A model generated the notes under the pieces. That model saw only the letters and a list, made by a program, of their open reading frames with translations, was not told where the DNA came from and searched no databases. Shown here piece by piece: positions 15,476 through 24,900 of a stretch of 39,586 nt of DNA. This stretch comes from JBKPFU01 sp046728975 (GTDB lineage Bacteria > Actinomycetota > Thermoleophilia > Gaiellales > Gaiellaceae). Each line of letters starts with the position of its first letter. Position 1 is the first letter of the stretch. Both the position numbers and the translations under genes were made by a program. The stretch lies in the NCBI GenBank assembly GCA_046728975.1, contig JBKPFU010000208.1, forward strand, positions 1 to 39,586, read 5' to 3'.

Positions 15476-16429
15476 GTGGCCGAGCCGCTCTTCCCACACG
15501 ATGACGAGCGGGCGGGGCCGTATCCACGACCGGCGCTTGGCTATGCGATGGTGGCCGCTGCCGCGACCCTGTGGGCGCTCAACGGCGTCGTCTCCAAGGT
15601 CATTCTCACGACCGACCTGTCGTCGCCGCGCCTGGCGGAAGTGCGGTCGACGGGCGCGCTGCTCGGCCTTGCCCTCGCACTCGTGATCGTCCGCCCCGCG
15701 GCGCTGCGGATCAGGCGTGACGAGCTGCTCCGGCTCGTCGTCTTCGGCGTCTGCGGCCTGGCGCTCGTGCAGTGGTTCTACTTCTTCGCGATCCACCGTC
15801 TCCCGATCGCGGTCTCGCTGATCATCCAGTACACCGCGCCGGTTCTCGTCGCCCTCTGGGCCCGCTACGTCGGCCACGAGAGGGTGCGGAGCCGGATCTG
15901 GGTCGCGCTCGCGCTGGCGCTCGCGGGACTGACGCTCGTCGTCGAGCTGTGGAGTGGCTTCGAGCTCGACGCACTCGGGGCATTAGCTGCGGTGGGAGCC
16001 GCGTTCGCCTTCGCGCTCTACATCCTGATGGCCGAGCACGGCGTCGGCCGCCGCGATCCCGTCTCGCTCGTCTGTCTCGGCTTCTTCTTCGCGGCCATCT
16101 TCTGGGCAATCGTGCAGCCGTGGTCGTCGTTTCCGGGCGGCATCGTCGGCGACTCGATCTCGCTCGGCGGCAACCTCGCCGACACGCACCTGCCGGTCTG
16201 GTCGCTGATGGTCTGGATGATCGTCTTGGGCACGATCGTGCCGTTCGGGCTTCTCGTCGCGGCCTTACGGCATGTGCCCGCGACCGGGGCCGGGATCGTC
16301 GCGATGCTCGAGCCGGTGGCGGCCGCGATCGTTGCCTGGGCGTGGCTAGACGAGTCGTTCGACGCCCTTCAGCTACTCGGCGGCGCGGTCGTCCTCGCGG
16401 CGATCATCCTCGCGCAAACTGCGAGGTAG
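15476..16429 (+). CDS. EamA/DMT family transporter
   Basis: About 317 residues from GTG at 15476; the frame is open further up but into lower-GC, non-coding-looking DNA. Ten hydrophobic helices form two EamA repeats. Helix 1 is GYAMVAAAATLWALNGVVSK, helices 4-5 are VQWFYFFAIHRLPIAVSLII and YTAPVLVALWARYV, and the second half ends TGAGIVAMLEPVAAAIVAWA and LGGAVVLAAIILAQT. The family exports amino acids, nucleotide sugars or other metabolites. The closest analogues by layout are RhaT/YdcZ-like drug/metabolite exporters; the substrate is unknown. Confidence 0.88.
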   Translation: MAEPLFPHDDERAGPYPRPALGYAMVAAAATLWALNGVVSKVILTTDLSSPRLAEVRSTGALLGLALALVIVRPAALRIRRDELLRLVVFGVCGLALVQWFYFFAIHRLPIAVSLIIQYTAPVLVALWARYVGHERVRSRIWVALALALAGLTLVVELWSGFELDALGALAAVGAAFAFALYILMAEHGVGRRDPVSLVCLGFFFAAIFWAIVQPWSSFPGGIVGDSISLGGNLADTHLPVWSLMVWMIVLGTIVPFGLLVAALRHVPATGAGIVAMLEPVAAAIVAWAWLDESFDALQLLGGAVVLAAIILAQTAR

Positions 16430-16470
16430 AGCTTGAAAACGCCACGGCGGAGTGTTAAAGCTCGCGCTTC

Positions 16471-16944
16471 GTGCGGGGACGAGGGCCCAGTCTCTTCCTG
16501 CTCTTGCTTGCCGTCGCTGCGATCGCCGCGCCGTCGGCTGCGCCGCGCGGCTTCGCGCTGACGCGCGCGGAGACCGCGCTCGCGCGCGCGATCAACGCTG
16601 CGCGTGTCCAGCGCGGCGTCCCCGCGCTCCGCATCGACGCCAGGCTCGTCCGGGCGGCGCGCGCAAACTCCGCGCGGATGCTGCGCACCGGCCAGTTCTC
16701 GCATGACGACTTCATGCGCAGGTTCAGGCGCTTCGGCGTCTGGGGGTCTTACTTCGGCGAGAACCTCGCCTGGGGAACCGGACTGCTCAGCGCTCGCGAA
16801 GCCGTGCAGATGTGGCTCGCGAGCCCCGGCCACCGCGAGAACATGCTCGCACGACGCTTTCGCCGCATCGGCATCGCGGCGCCAGTCGGGCGTTTCGGCG
16901 GCGTCCCATCGGCGACGCTGATGACGACCGACTTCGCCGGCTAA
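16471..16944 (+). CDS. Secreted CAP-domain (SCP/PR-1) protein
   Basis: 157 residues from GTG. A signal peptide (SLFLLLLAVAAIAAPSAA) precedes a CAP domain with ARAINAARVQRGVPALRID, MLRTGQFSHDDFMRRF, YFGENLAWGTG, WLASPGHRENMLARRFRRIG and ATLMTTDFAG. The HxxD/E and GEN signatures are intact. It is exported, with no enzymatic role assigned. It converges on the response regulator gene 15 bases away and is a diverged paralogue of the gene at 10277-10831. Confidence 0.9.
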   Translation: MRGRGPSLFLLLLAVAAIAAPSAAPRGFALTRAETALARAINAARVQRGVPALRIDARLVRAARANSARMLRTGQFSHDDFMRRFRRFGVWGSYFGENLAWGTGLLSAREAVQMWLASPGHRENMLARRFRRIGIAAPVGRFGGVPSATLMTTDFAG

Positions 16945-16959
16945 CTCGCCGCCCGGGAG

Positions 16960-17433
16960 CTACTCGCGCTCGAGGAGGTCGCGAAGCTCGGCGATCTTCT
17001 CGCGCCGCAGATCCTCGCGCTCGCCGGCCTCGACGCGCTGGACGAGCTCCTCCACGAGCGGCGCGAGCTCGACGGGGTTGAACGGCTTCGTCACGTAGTC
17101 GACCCCGCCGAGGTCGAGGCCCCGCGCGCGGTCGCGCACCTCGGCGCGCGCGGTGAGGAAGATGATCGGAATCCCGTCGGTACGCTTGTCGGCGAACAGC
17201 TCCTCGGCGACCTGCCAACCGTCCATCTCGGGCATCATCACGTCGAGGAGGATGACGTCGGGCTGCTCCTCGCGCGCCTTCGTGAGTCCCGACTGACCGT
17301 CGCCGGCCTCGTAGACCTGCATCCCCTCGGCCTCGAGGTTGACGCGACAGAGGAGCCGGATGGGCGCTTCGTCGTCGATCACGAGGACCCGGGTCACGCG
17401 CCGTTCATACCCCGACTCGCCCATCTCACTCAC
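16960..17433 (-). CDS. Single-domain response regulator
   Basis: 157 residues. A receiver domain covers about residues 14-130: VLVIDDE (Asp20/21), phosphoacceptor Asp64 in VILLDVMMPEMDGW, Thr94 in FLTA and Lys116 in VTKPFNP. No DNA-binding or enzymatic output domain follows, only a charged helix of about 30 residues. It therefore resembles CheY/DivK-like regulators that work by protein contact. Its start overlaps the stop of the hybrid-sensor gene by 8 bases, so it is the partner of that kinase. Confidence 0.92.
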   Translation of the reverse strand: MSEMGESGYERRVTRVLVIDDEAPIRLLCRVNLEAEGMQVYEAGDGQSGLTKAREEQPDVILLDVMMPEMDGWQVAEELFADKRTDGIPIIFLTARAEVRDRARGLDLGGVDYVTKPFNPVELAPLVEELVQRVEAGEREDLRREKIAELRDLLERE

Positions 17434-20400
17434 GCTCGCTCAGCACCGGCTCGAGGGGTAGGGGAAGCTCGAAGGAAAACGTCGACCCCTCTCCCTCGCG
17501 CGAGTCCACCCAGATCCGGCCTCCCATCGCAGAAACAAGACCCTGGGCGATGAAAAGCCCGAGCCCGGTGCCGCCGGGGCTCTGCGCCTCTCCGTCGCCG
17601 CGGTAGAACTTCGTGAAGACGCGGCGCTGATCCTCTTCGGAGATACCGACTCCTTCATCGCTGACGCTCACCTCGACGACATCGTTCCTTCGACGCGCGG
17701 CGATCGTCACCTTGCCGCCTCCCGGCGAGTACTTGACGGCGTTCTCGAGCAGGTTGACGAGGATCTGCCGCAGCTTCTCGTGGTCGGCCTGCGCGTCGAG
17801 TGGCCCCTCCGGAAGATCCACGACGAAGCGGTGGCCGGCTGTGCGCGGCCCCTGCTCCGCGGCCGCGACCGCCTCGGCGACGACCCCTCGCACGTCGAGC
17901 GGCGTCAGCTGGACCGTGAGGTCGCCGGTGTCGAGTCGGGCTACGTTGAGCAGGAGGTTGACGATGTGGGTCAGGCGCTCCGACTCGGACGCGATGTACC
18001 CGAGGAAGGTGGCGCGCTGCTCCTCTCCGAAGAGGACGTCCTCGCGCATGAGCGTCTCGGCGAAGCCGTAGATCGAGGTGAGCGGGGTCCGCAGCTCGTG
18101 CGACACCATGGAGACGAAGTCCGACTTCATCTGCTCGACCACGCGCTCGGCGGAGATGTCACGGAAGGCGATGATCCGGCCCGCGACGGCGCCGGCGGGG
18201 TCGCGCATGACGGCCTCTGTCAGCGATAGCCACACCTCCTCGCGGCCTCGACGGATCGAGACGAAACGGTCGCCGGTGTCCGACTCCGTGCCGCCTTCGA
18301 GGTTTCGCTGGAGAATCTGGAGCGGCGTTCGCCCGAGCGCCTCGCCCGCAGGGACGCCGGTGATGCGTTCCGCGGCGGCGTTCCAGAGGACGACGTGGCC
18401 CTCGCGATCCACGGCCACGATCCCGTCGGCGATGTTGGCGAGGATGGCGACGCTTCGCTCCTTCTCGAGCGCCACGCGCTGGTACAGCTCTGCGCTCGAG
18501 AGCCCCGCCGCGGCATTCGCGGCCAGCGCCGAAAGCGCTTCGATCTCCTCCTCACGCCAGGCGCGCGGCCGGCGCGAGTAGACCGACAGCACCCCATGCA
18601 GCCCGCCTTCCGACCCGATCAGCGGGACACCGAGATACGCCGCGTGGCCGGCAGCCAGCAACCGGTCGGCCTGGATGAGCCTCGAGTCGCCCGCGATGTT
18701 GGCGATCACCACAGGATTCCGCGACTGAGCGACTTCGCCGGCCAACCAGACCGTCCAGGGAGCGCGGGTCCCCACGCCGGCGAGCTCCTCCGCCCCGTAC
18801 GCGGCGCTGACGACAAACTCCTCGCCTTCGAGCAGACGAACCGCACACGCGTCTGCGCCGAGCAGCGCCGGAGCCTGCTGCACGAGCTCGTCCAGAACGG
18901 CCGCCGGGTCGAGGTCGTGCGCGATCAGCGCGCCCGTCCGCGCGAGCTGCTGCGACAGCGCGCGTGCCCGCCGCTCGCTTTCGAACAGCTCACTTCGGTC
19001 GAGCGCTCCTCGCGCCGCTCCCGCGAGGTTGCGACCGAGCTCCACGTCGTGGTCGCTGAACCGGCGGAGATCGGAAAAGAAGACGAGGACGAGGCCGCCC
19101 TCGTCCGCTCGCGGTGCCTCCACGGGCACCGCCAGCACCGACCGCGCGCGCGCCTTCCCGAGCACCCGTCTCCATTCCTCGTCGAAACGATCGTCGTCAT
19201 CGACCTTCGGCGCCGCCAGGATGCGTCCCGTGCGCGCGCAGGACGGCAGCGGATCGCCCGGGTCGCCTACGCCGCGCTCGAGCAGCGCGGTGACCGCGCG
19301 CGGAAGCTCGTACGACCCGACCAGCTGCAACTCGCCCGCCGAAGGCATGAGCACCGCTGCAGCAACGCCGCCGAGCGCCTCCGTCGCGGCCTGCGCAACC
19401 GCGTTCAAGGTCTCGCCGCGGGAGAGCGGCTGCGCCAGAACCGAAGCGATCCGGTAGAAGCCGCGCTCGGTCCGGGCCTGGCGCGAGCGCTCTTCGAAAC
19501 TCTCTGCGTTCCGCAGCGCGAGCGAGGCGAGCGCGGCATAGGCTTCCAGCAGCTCCGCGTCGCCCTGGCTGAAGGTGCGCTCGCGGTCTCGCGTGCCGAC
19601 GCCGAGGACGCCGCGCGTTTGGCCGGACCACGTCATCGGCGCGACGATCGCGCCGACGAACCCGGAGTAGGCGTCGTGAGGGACGTCCGCGCCCAGCTCC
19701 TCGTAGTTCGCGGACAGCGCCGGCCGCCCCCGCGCGATCGCACGCCCAGCCAGCCCGCGCTCCGCTGGGAACTCGAAGCCGATCAGATCCTCCGGCAAGC
19801 CGTGGACGGCGGCGCAACGAAGGATGCCGCGCTCGCTCTCGAGCAGGTAGCAATCGGCAGCCTCGCACTCGAGCAACTGGGCGACCTCGTCGACGAGCCG
19901 CTTGAGCACGGCCTCGAGCTCGAGCTCGCTCGTCAGAACCTGCGACGCCCGGAGGAGCGCCGTCTGGTTGCGCAGCCGGCGCTCGTTCTCCTCGAGCAGG
20001 CTGGTCGTGTGGATCGCAAGGCCGACCTCCCTCGCGACGGCCTCGGCGAGCCCGATGTCCGCTTCGGTCCAGGTGCCGGGCTGGGCGCGGTGCAGCCCGA
20101 GGACGCCGATCATCCGGTCGAAGGCGACGATGGGGGTCGCCAGCGCGGACCGACTTCCAAGCGCGTCGAGCGTCTCGCGTCCGCCGGGGCTACCGGCAAT
20201 CTCAACCGCTGTCCCAGTGTCGTCGATCGCGATCGTCCGCCGTTCGCGGATCGCGAGGTTGGACACGGGGAGCTTTTTCGTCTCGACCAGGCCGATCGGC
20301 TCCATCCCCTTCGCGAACCACTCGGCGCGCATCGGCATCGGCTCGCCGGGCTCACCGAAGCGAATGAAACAGCGCGAGGCCCCCAACGCCCGTCCGGTCT

Positions 20401-21364
20401 CGGTAACCGCCACCTGTGTGACGGCATCGATGTCGTGAACGGAGCGCACCCTCCGCGAGATCTCGGCGACGAGCCGCTCGCGCACCAGCGCCTCGTCGAG
20501 CGCGGAGGCCGACCGCGTGCGCTCGAGGGAGAGAGCCGCCTCGCCGGCAAGCGCCTCCATCAACGTCACCTCGTAAGGCGCGAACGCCCGCTTCTCGCCC
20601 GTCGCCGCGACGACGAGTACGCCGACCACGGTCTCCTCCACGATCAGCGGGATGAACGCGGCGCTCCTCGCGCCGACCGCGGTCGCCACGCGGCGACTGA
20701 CGAGCGTCGAGCTCTCGACGTCGTAGACCACGACTGAGGCAGCGCTGAAGTACGCGCTGGCGATGCCCGAGGGCTCGTTGCGAAGGTCGACGATGACGTC
20801 TCGCCACCAATCCAGCTCCTCGCCGCGCGAGCGGGCGAGAAGCCCGCGGGCCGTCGTTCCGTCCTCCGCGATCACCGCGAGCGCAACGAAGTCCAGCCCC
20901 AGCACCGAGCCGACCTCGTCGAGGAGCACGCGCCCGGCCGTCTCGGGATCGTCACTTCGCGCGAGCGCATTCGAGATCGCGGCTATCGCCTCGAGCTCGC
21001 GGTCCCGCGTCACCACACGCGCTTCCGCTTCGCGGGCACGCGGCCCGCTGGTGACAACCCCAAAGCGGTCCCGCCAGCGCGCGATCAGAAGCGCAGGCGG
21101 AACGAATGCGATCAGCGTCGCGGCGAACGTCGGCCAGACCTGGCCGCCGATCGCCTGACGGTCGTCGAGAACGAGCGCGCCCAACACCGCCGCCAGCACG
21201 CCGATACAGGGGAACATCAGCGAAAGCGCGAGCTCGGCGATCGTGACCCGCGCGCGCTCGCGCCAGAGCGTCGGCAGCAGAGCCACGCCCACGCCGAGAT
21301 ACAACGCGGCGAGCACGAGCAGAGGAACCGCGTTGAAGAAGACCGCCTGACGTTCTGCGCTCAC
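17426..21364 (-). CDS. Multi-GAF/PAS sensor histidine kinase
   Basis: 1312 residues from GTG. Three to four N-terminal membrane helices occupy about residues 8-95, followed by a short coil. About five successive GAF domains follow, at roughly 135-285, 300-455, 470-625, 635-790 and 800-950 (for example LRASQVLTSELELEAVLKRL and GALIAHDLDPAAVLDELVQQ). A PAS domain lies at about 965-1080 (ILANIADGIVAVDREGHVVL). HisKA has His1089 in FVSMVSHELRTPL. HATPase_c carries the N box ENAVKYSP, G1 DEGVG, F box FTKFYRG and G2 GTGLGL. The catalytic core is complete. Input is presumably one or more small ligands or redox signals bound by the GAFs. The regulator at 16960-17433 overlaps its end. Confidence 0.93.
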   Translation of the reverse strand: MSAERQAVFFNAVPLLVLAALYLGVGVALLPTLWRERARVTIAELALSLMFPCIGVLAAVLGALVLDDRQAIGGQVWPTFAATLIAFVPPALLIARWRDRFGVVTSGPRAREAEARVVTRDRELEAIAAISNALARSDDPETAGRVLLDEVGSVLGLDFVALAVIAEDGTTARGLLARSRGEELDWWRDVIVDLRNEPSGIASAYFSAASVVVYDVESSTLVSRRVATAVGARSAAFIPLIVEETVVGVLVVAATGEKRAFAPYEVTLMEALAGEAALSLERTRSASALDEALVRERLVAEISRRVRSVHDIDAVTQVAVTETGRALGASRCFIRFGEPGEPMPMRAEWFAKGMEPIGLVETKKLPVSNLAIRERRTIAIDDTGTAVEIAGSPGGRETLDALGSRSALATPIVAFDRMIGVLGLHRAQPGTWTEADIGLAEAVAREVGLAIHTTSLLEENERRLRNQTALLRASQVLTSELELEAVLKRLVDEVAQLLECEAADCYLLESERGILRCAAVHGLPEDLIGFEFPAERGLAGRAIARGRPALSANYEELGADVPHDAYSGFVGAIVAPMTWSGQTRGVLGVGTRDRERTFSQGDAELLEAYAALASLALRNAESFEERSRQARTERGFYRIASVLAQPLSRGETLNAVAQAATEALGGVAAAVLMPSAGELQLVGSYELPRAVTALLERGVGDPGDPLPSCARTGRILAAPKVDDDDRFDEEWRRVLGKARARSVLAVPVEAPRADEGGLVLVFFSDLRRFSDHDVELGRNLAGAARGALDRSELFESERRARALSQQLARTGALIAHDLDPAAVLDELVQQAPALLGADACAVRLLEGEEFVVSAAYGAEELAGVGTRAPWTVWLAGEVAQSRNPVVIANIAGDSRLIQADRLLAAGHAAYLGVPLIGSEGGLHGVLSVYSRRPRAWREEEIEALSALAANAAAGLSSAELYQRVALEKERSVAILANIADGIVAVDREGHVVLWNAAAERITGVPAGEALGRTPLQILQRNLEGGTESDTGDRFVSIRRGREEVWLSLTEAVMRDPAGAVAGRIIAFRDISAERVVEQMKSDFVSMVSHELRTPLTSIYGFAETLMREDVLFGEEQRATFLGYIASESERLTHIVNLLLNVARLDTGDLTVQLTPLDVRGVVAEAVAAAEQGPRTAGHRFVVDLPEGPLDAQADHEKLRQILVNLLENAVKYSPGGGKVTIAARRRNDVVEVSVSDEGVGISEEDQRRVFTKFYRGDGEAQSPGGTGLGLFIAQGLVSAMGGRIWVDSREGEGSTFSFELPLPLEPVLSERE

Positions 21365-21614
21365 CGGGCCTTGTTGATCATAAGGAGCGCGCTTTCACGC
21401 GTCGACATCGCGCGCTGCCTCGAAAAGCGCGCCAGGTGGTTTTCTCACTCGCAAAAATAGGCCGGACGGCCTATTCACAAGCGCTTTCAGCCCCGGTACC
21501 GTGGCGGGCACTGGGCGATGCGCACCGCGGCGCGCGTACCTGGCCATACGGCCGCGGTGAGCAATGCGAGAGGGCCCGCCGCAAGACCCCCCGAGCGGCG
21601 GGCTCTTTCCATCT
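21365..21614. other. Intergenic region upstream of the kinase gene
   Basis: About 250 bases with no gene. It contains a near-perfect palindrome at 21456-21475 and a GC-rich hairpin at about 21570-21606 (GCCCGCCGC/GCGGCGGGC). These are the only structured parts and probably end the ileS/zinc-ribbon transcript; the kinase promoter should also lie here. Confidence 0.5.
21456..21475 (-). terminator. Candidate intrinsic terminator / operator palindrome
   Basis: AATAGGCCGGACGGCCTATT is a 9-bp inverted repeat. On the minus strand it is followed directly by more T (TATTTTTGC), as in a rho-independent terminator for the ileS and zinc-ribbon transcript. The alternative is a dimeric operator for the kinase operon, whose start is 92 bases further on. 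Confidence 0.45.
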
Positions 21615-21953
21615 TCATCCGCCGAAAATGCTGCGCCTTTTCGGCGGCGAACAGAGCCGGCGCCGGCGGCGGGGCTCGCTCTGCTCCGAGATGAACGCGG
21701 CGAGCCGCCCGGCCTCCTGCTCCGAGAGCGAGACAGCCGCCTGCGCGCGGCCGCTTTCATCCCAGACGCTGAAGCGGACATGGCTCAGCTCGTTGAGGTA
21801 TCGAGAAACCCTCAAGGCCTTGCCTCGATCGGTCTCGAGGTCGGGGTGCGCCGGAAAGAACTGCACCAACTTCCGGCGGAGCGGCGTCGCGCACCAGGGG
21901 CAGAAGCGAAACGTCCGGTCGACCTCGCCTCCGCACTCCGGGCATGCCTGCAT
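21615..21953 (-). CDS. Zinc-ribbon protein
   Basis: 112 residues. It opens with a CxxC-x12-CxxC zinc ribbon (ACPECGG and CPWCATP). After that come LETDRGKALRVSRYLNELS and a small beta/alpha segment (FSVWDESGRAQAAVSLSEQE), then a basic end. It is cytoplasmic, with no known activity. It lies 24 bases downstream of ileS on the same strand, so it is probably co-transcribed. The last codons overlap a perfect 10-bp inverted repeat (CCGCCGAAAA...TTTTCGGCGG, 21619-21647). Confidence 0.7.
   Translation of the reverse strand: MQACPECGGEVDRTFRFCPWCATPLRRKLVQFFPAHPDLETDRGKALRVSRYLNELSHVRFSVWDESGRAQAAVSLSEQEAGRLAAFISEQSEPRRRRRLCSPPKRRSIFGG
21619..21647 (-). terminator. Perfect 10-bp hairpin overlapping the zinc-ribbon 3' end
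   Basis: CCGCCGAAAA and TTTTCGGCGG flank nine bases. The hairpin lies within the last codons and next to the TGA, so it may act as a terminator or RNA 3' stabiliser. It could also be a palindromic repeat unit adopted as coding sequence. No T-run follows. Confidence 0.35.
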
Positions 21954-21977
21954 GAGCGCCTCCTCGGCGCCAGCGTA

Positions 21978-24900
21978 CTACGCCTTCGCGATCTGCGGCT
22001 CCGCGGAATCGCCGTCCGCCTCGATCGAGACGGCGAGCGTCTCCTCCTTGATCCAGTCGGCGTGGCGGAGGAGCTCAGCCTGCGTCTCCGGCAGCGTGAC
22101 GGTGATGCGGTCTGTCAGCTCGAGGCCGGCGTCCTTGCGCATGGTGTTGATCCGGTGAATCAGGTCCAGCACCCGCCCCTCGAGCTCGAGCTCGTCGTCG
22201 AGCCGAGTGTCGAGCGCGACCGTGATCGCATCCTCCCCCGCTACCGCCCAGCCCTCCTTCCCGCGCCGCTCGACCAGCACCTCGTCGGGGGCAAGCTCGT
22301 GGCCTCCCGCGCGAAAACGACCTCCGTCGAGCTGTTCGAACTCGCCCGCCTCGAGCGCCGCGCGCACCGTCGCGAGCTCCTTGCCGAGCTTGGGCCCGAG
22401 GACGCGAAGATTCGGCTTCACCCGTAGCTCGGTCGCCTCCACGTCGCCGAATTCGACCTCCTTGACGCGCAGCTCCTCCGCGATCTCGTCGCCGTGGCGC
22501 CTCGCGCCGTCGACGCCCTGAACGACCAGCCGCCGCAGCGGCTGGCGAAGGCGCAGGCCGGCCTGCTCGCGCGCCTGCCGGGCAAGCGCCACTACCTGCC
22601 GGACCTCGGCCACCTCCGCGAGCAGGGTCTTGTCACGCTCGCGCTCCTCCGGCCAGCCGGCGAGGAAAACCGATTCGGGAGCGTCCTCTGTGCGAAGCAC
22701 GCGCCAGAGGTAGTCGGCCAGGAACGGCATCACGGGCGCGATCACTTGGACGGCCACCACGAGCGCTTGCCACAGCGTCTGCAGTGCCGCCTGATCCCCG
22801 TTCCAGAAGCGGCGCCGCGACCGGCGGATGTACCAATTCGAGAGGTCCTCGACGAAGGAGTGGAACTCGTCGACGACGGCAGGCGTCCGGAAACGCTCGT
22901 ACCCCGCTTCGACGCTCGCGCGCAGCTCTTCAGTCCGCGAGAGAAGCCAGCGGTCGAGCGGCTGGAGACTTCTCGCCTCGCCGCCGGTCCCGAAGTCCTC
23001 GACGATGTTCGCGTAGTCGACGAAGAACTTGACCGAGTTCCAGAGCGTGAGCAGTCGCCGCTTGACCTCGTTCGCGGGTCCGTAGCCGAACCTGATGTTC
23101 TGGCTCGGGTTCTGCTCGCAGTACATCCAGCGCATGACGTCCGCGCCCATCCGGTCGAGTGCGTCGTCGGCCGAGATCGCGTTGCCCCAGGAGCGGTGCA
23201 TCTCGCGCCCGTGCTCGTCGAGCAACTTCTCGTACGTGAGCACCTTGCGGTACGGCGAGACGCCCTCGAGCGTCATCGACATGAATGAGATCGAGTAGAA
23301 CCAGAGGCGGATCTGCTCGCGCATCTCCGAGATCCAGTCGGCCGGGAACCACTGCTCCCAGTAGGCGTGATCCGGAAGGTCGGCGCCAGAGAGGCCCTTG
23401 GCCGCGCCGGTCGCGTAGCCGCCCGGGATCCACTCGGCGGTGTGCCACCCGAGCGTCGAGAACGGGACGATTCCGGCGTCGAGCCACGCGTCCCCGACCT
23501 CCGTGACACGGCGTACCTCCTCCCCGCAGGACGCGCACGCGATCGGCACCTCGTCGATCCACGGGCGGTGGAGCTCCTGCAGCTGCTCGAGCCCGCCCGT
23601 CGCGCGCTCGTCCAGCTCCGCGCGCGAGCCAATCACGTTCAGCTCGCCGCAGTCGCAGGGGTAGAAGGGGAGCGGCAACCCGAAGTAGCGCTTGCGGGAG
23701 ATGTTCCAGTCGCCCATGTTGCGCAGCCAGTCGTCCATCCGCTTGCCGTAGTGAGCGGGCGTCCATTCGACCGTCGCGTTGGCGTCGAGCATCGGCTGCC
23801 GGATCTCGTCGCAGCCGATGAACCAGTCGTCGACCACGCGGAAGAGCAGCGGCGTGCTGCAGCGCCAGCAGGTCGGATAGCGGTGAACGATCCGCCCCGC
23901 CTCGGCGAGCAGACCGCGCTCGCGCAGCGCGTCGATCACCGGCTGCTCGACCTCCTCGGTCGTCAGCCCGGCGAACGGCCCGTACTCCGGATTCATCCGG
24001 CCGCTCTCGTCGATGGCGACGAGGACGGGCAGGTCGTGGATCCGCGAGAGCTCGAAGTCCTCGGTGCCCGCTCCCGGAGCGATGTGAACGATGCCCGAGC
24101 CCTCCTCGAGCGAGACGTCCTCCCAGGGGATCACGCGATGGACGATCCCTTGCTGCGCGGGGAGATCGTCGAACGGCCCCTCGTACTCGAGGCCGAGCAG
24201 GTCTTCGCCCTTGGCCACGTGGTCGTACTCCTCGCCTTCACGGGCCATGCGCCACTCGCCGCCGCGCAGCCCGTACTCGACATTGGGCCTGGCGGCGGCT
24301 GCAACGTTCGCCGGCAACGTCCACGGCGTCGTCGTCCAGACGACGAGCGACTCGCGCTCGCGATCCTTGAGTGGGAACCGGACGAAGAGCGATGGGTGGT
24401 CGAGCTCCCTGTACTCGCCGGCGAAGAGCTCGTGCTGCGAGATCGAGGTCCCGCAGCGGGGGCACCAAGGGGTCGAGCGGTGGCCTTTGTACAGCCACCC
24501 GCGCTCGTGGACGGCCTTCAGGAAGCGCCAGATGTACTCGATGTTCGTGTCGGAGAAGGTGTGGTAGTCGTTGTCCCAGTCCATCCACATCCCGAGTCGT
24601 CGTGACTGGTCGGTGATCACCTCGGCGAACTTGGCCACACGCTCCTTGCAGCGCTCGGCGAACTCGGCCAGCCCGTACTCCTCGATCTCGCGCTTCGAGT
24701 TCAATCCCAGCGCCTTCTCGACCTCGACCTCGACCCACAGGCCCTGGCAGTCGAAACCGTTCTGATATCGCTGGTCGAACCCTCGTAGGGCCTTGTAGCG
24801 CTGGAAGACGTCCTTCAGCGTCCGGCCCCAGGCGTGGTGCACGCCCATCGGGTTGTTCGCGGTGATCGGGCCGTCGATGAAGGACCATCGCGTGCGGCCG

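Noticed and set aside
18395..20737. 780-codon open frame on the plus strand
   Set aside because: It is the antisense shadow of the histidine kinase gene. The kinase frame has all motifs, and this one is Arg/Leu-rich without any domain.
23367..24605. 412-codon open frame on the plus strand
   Set aside because: It lies fully antisense to ileS, whose catalytic and editing motifs are continuous. High GC makes long antisense frames common.
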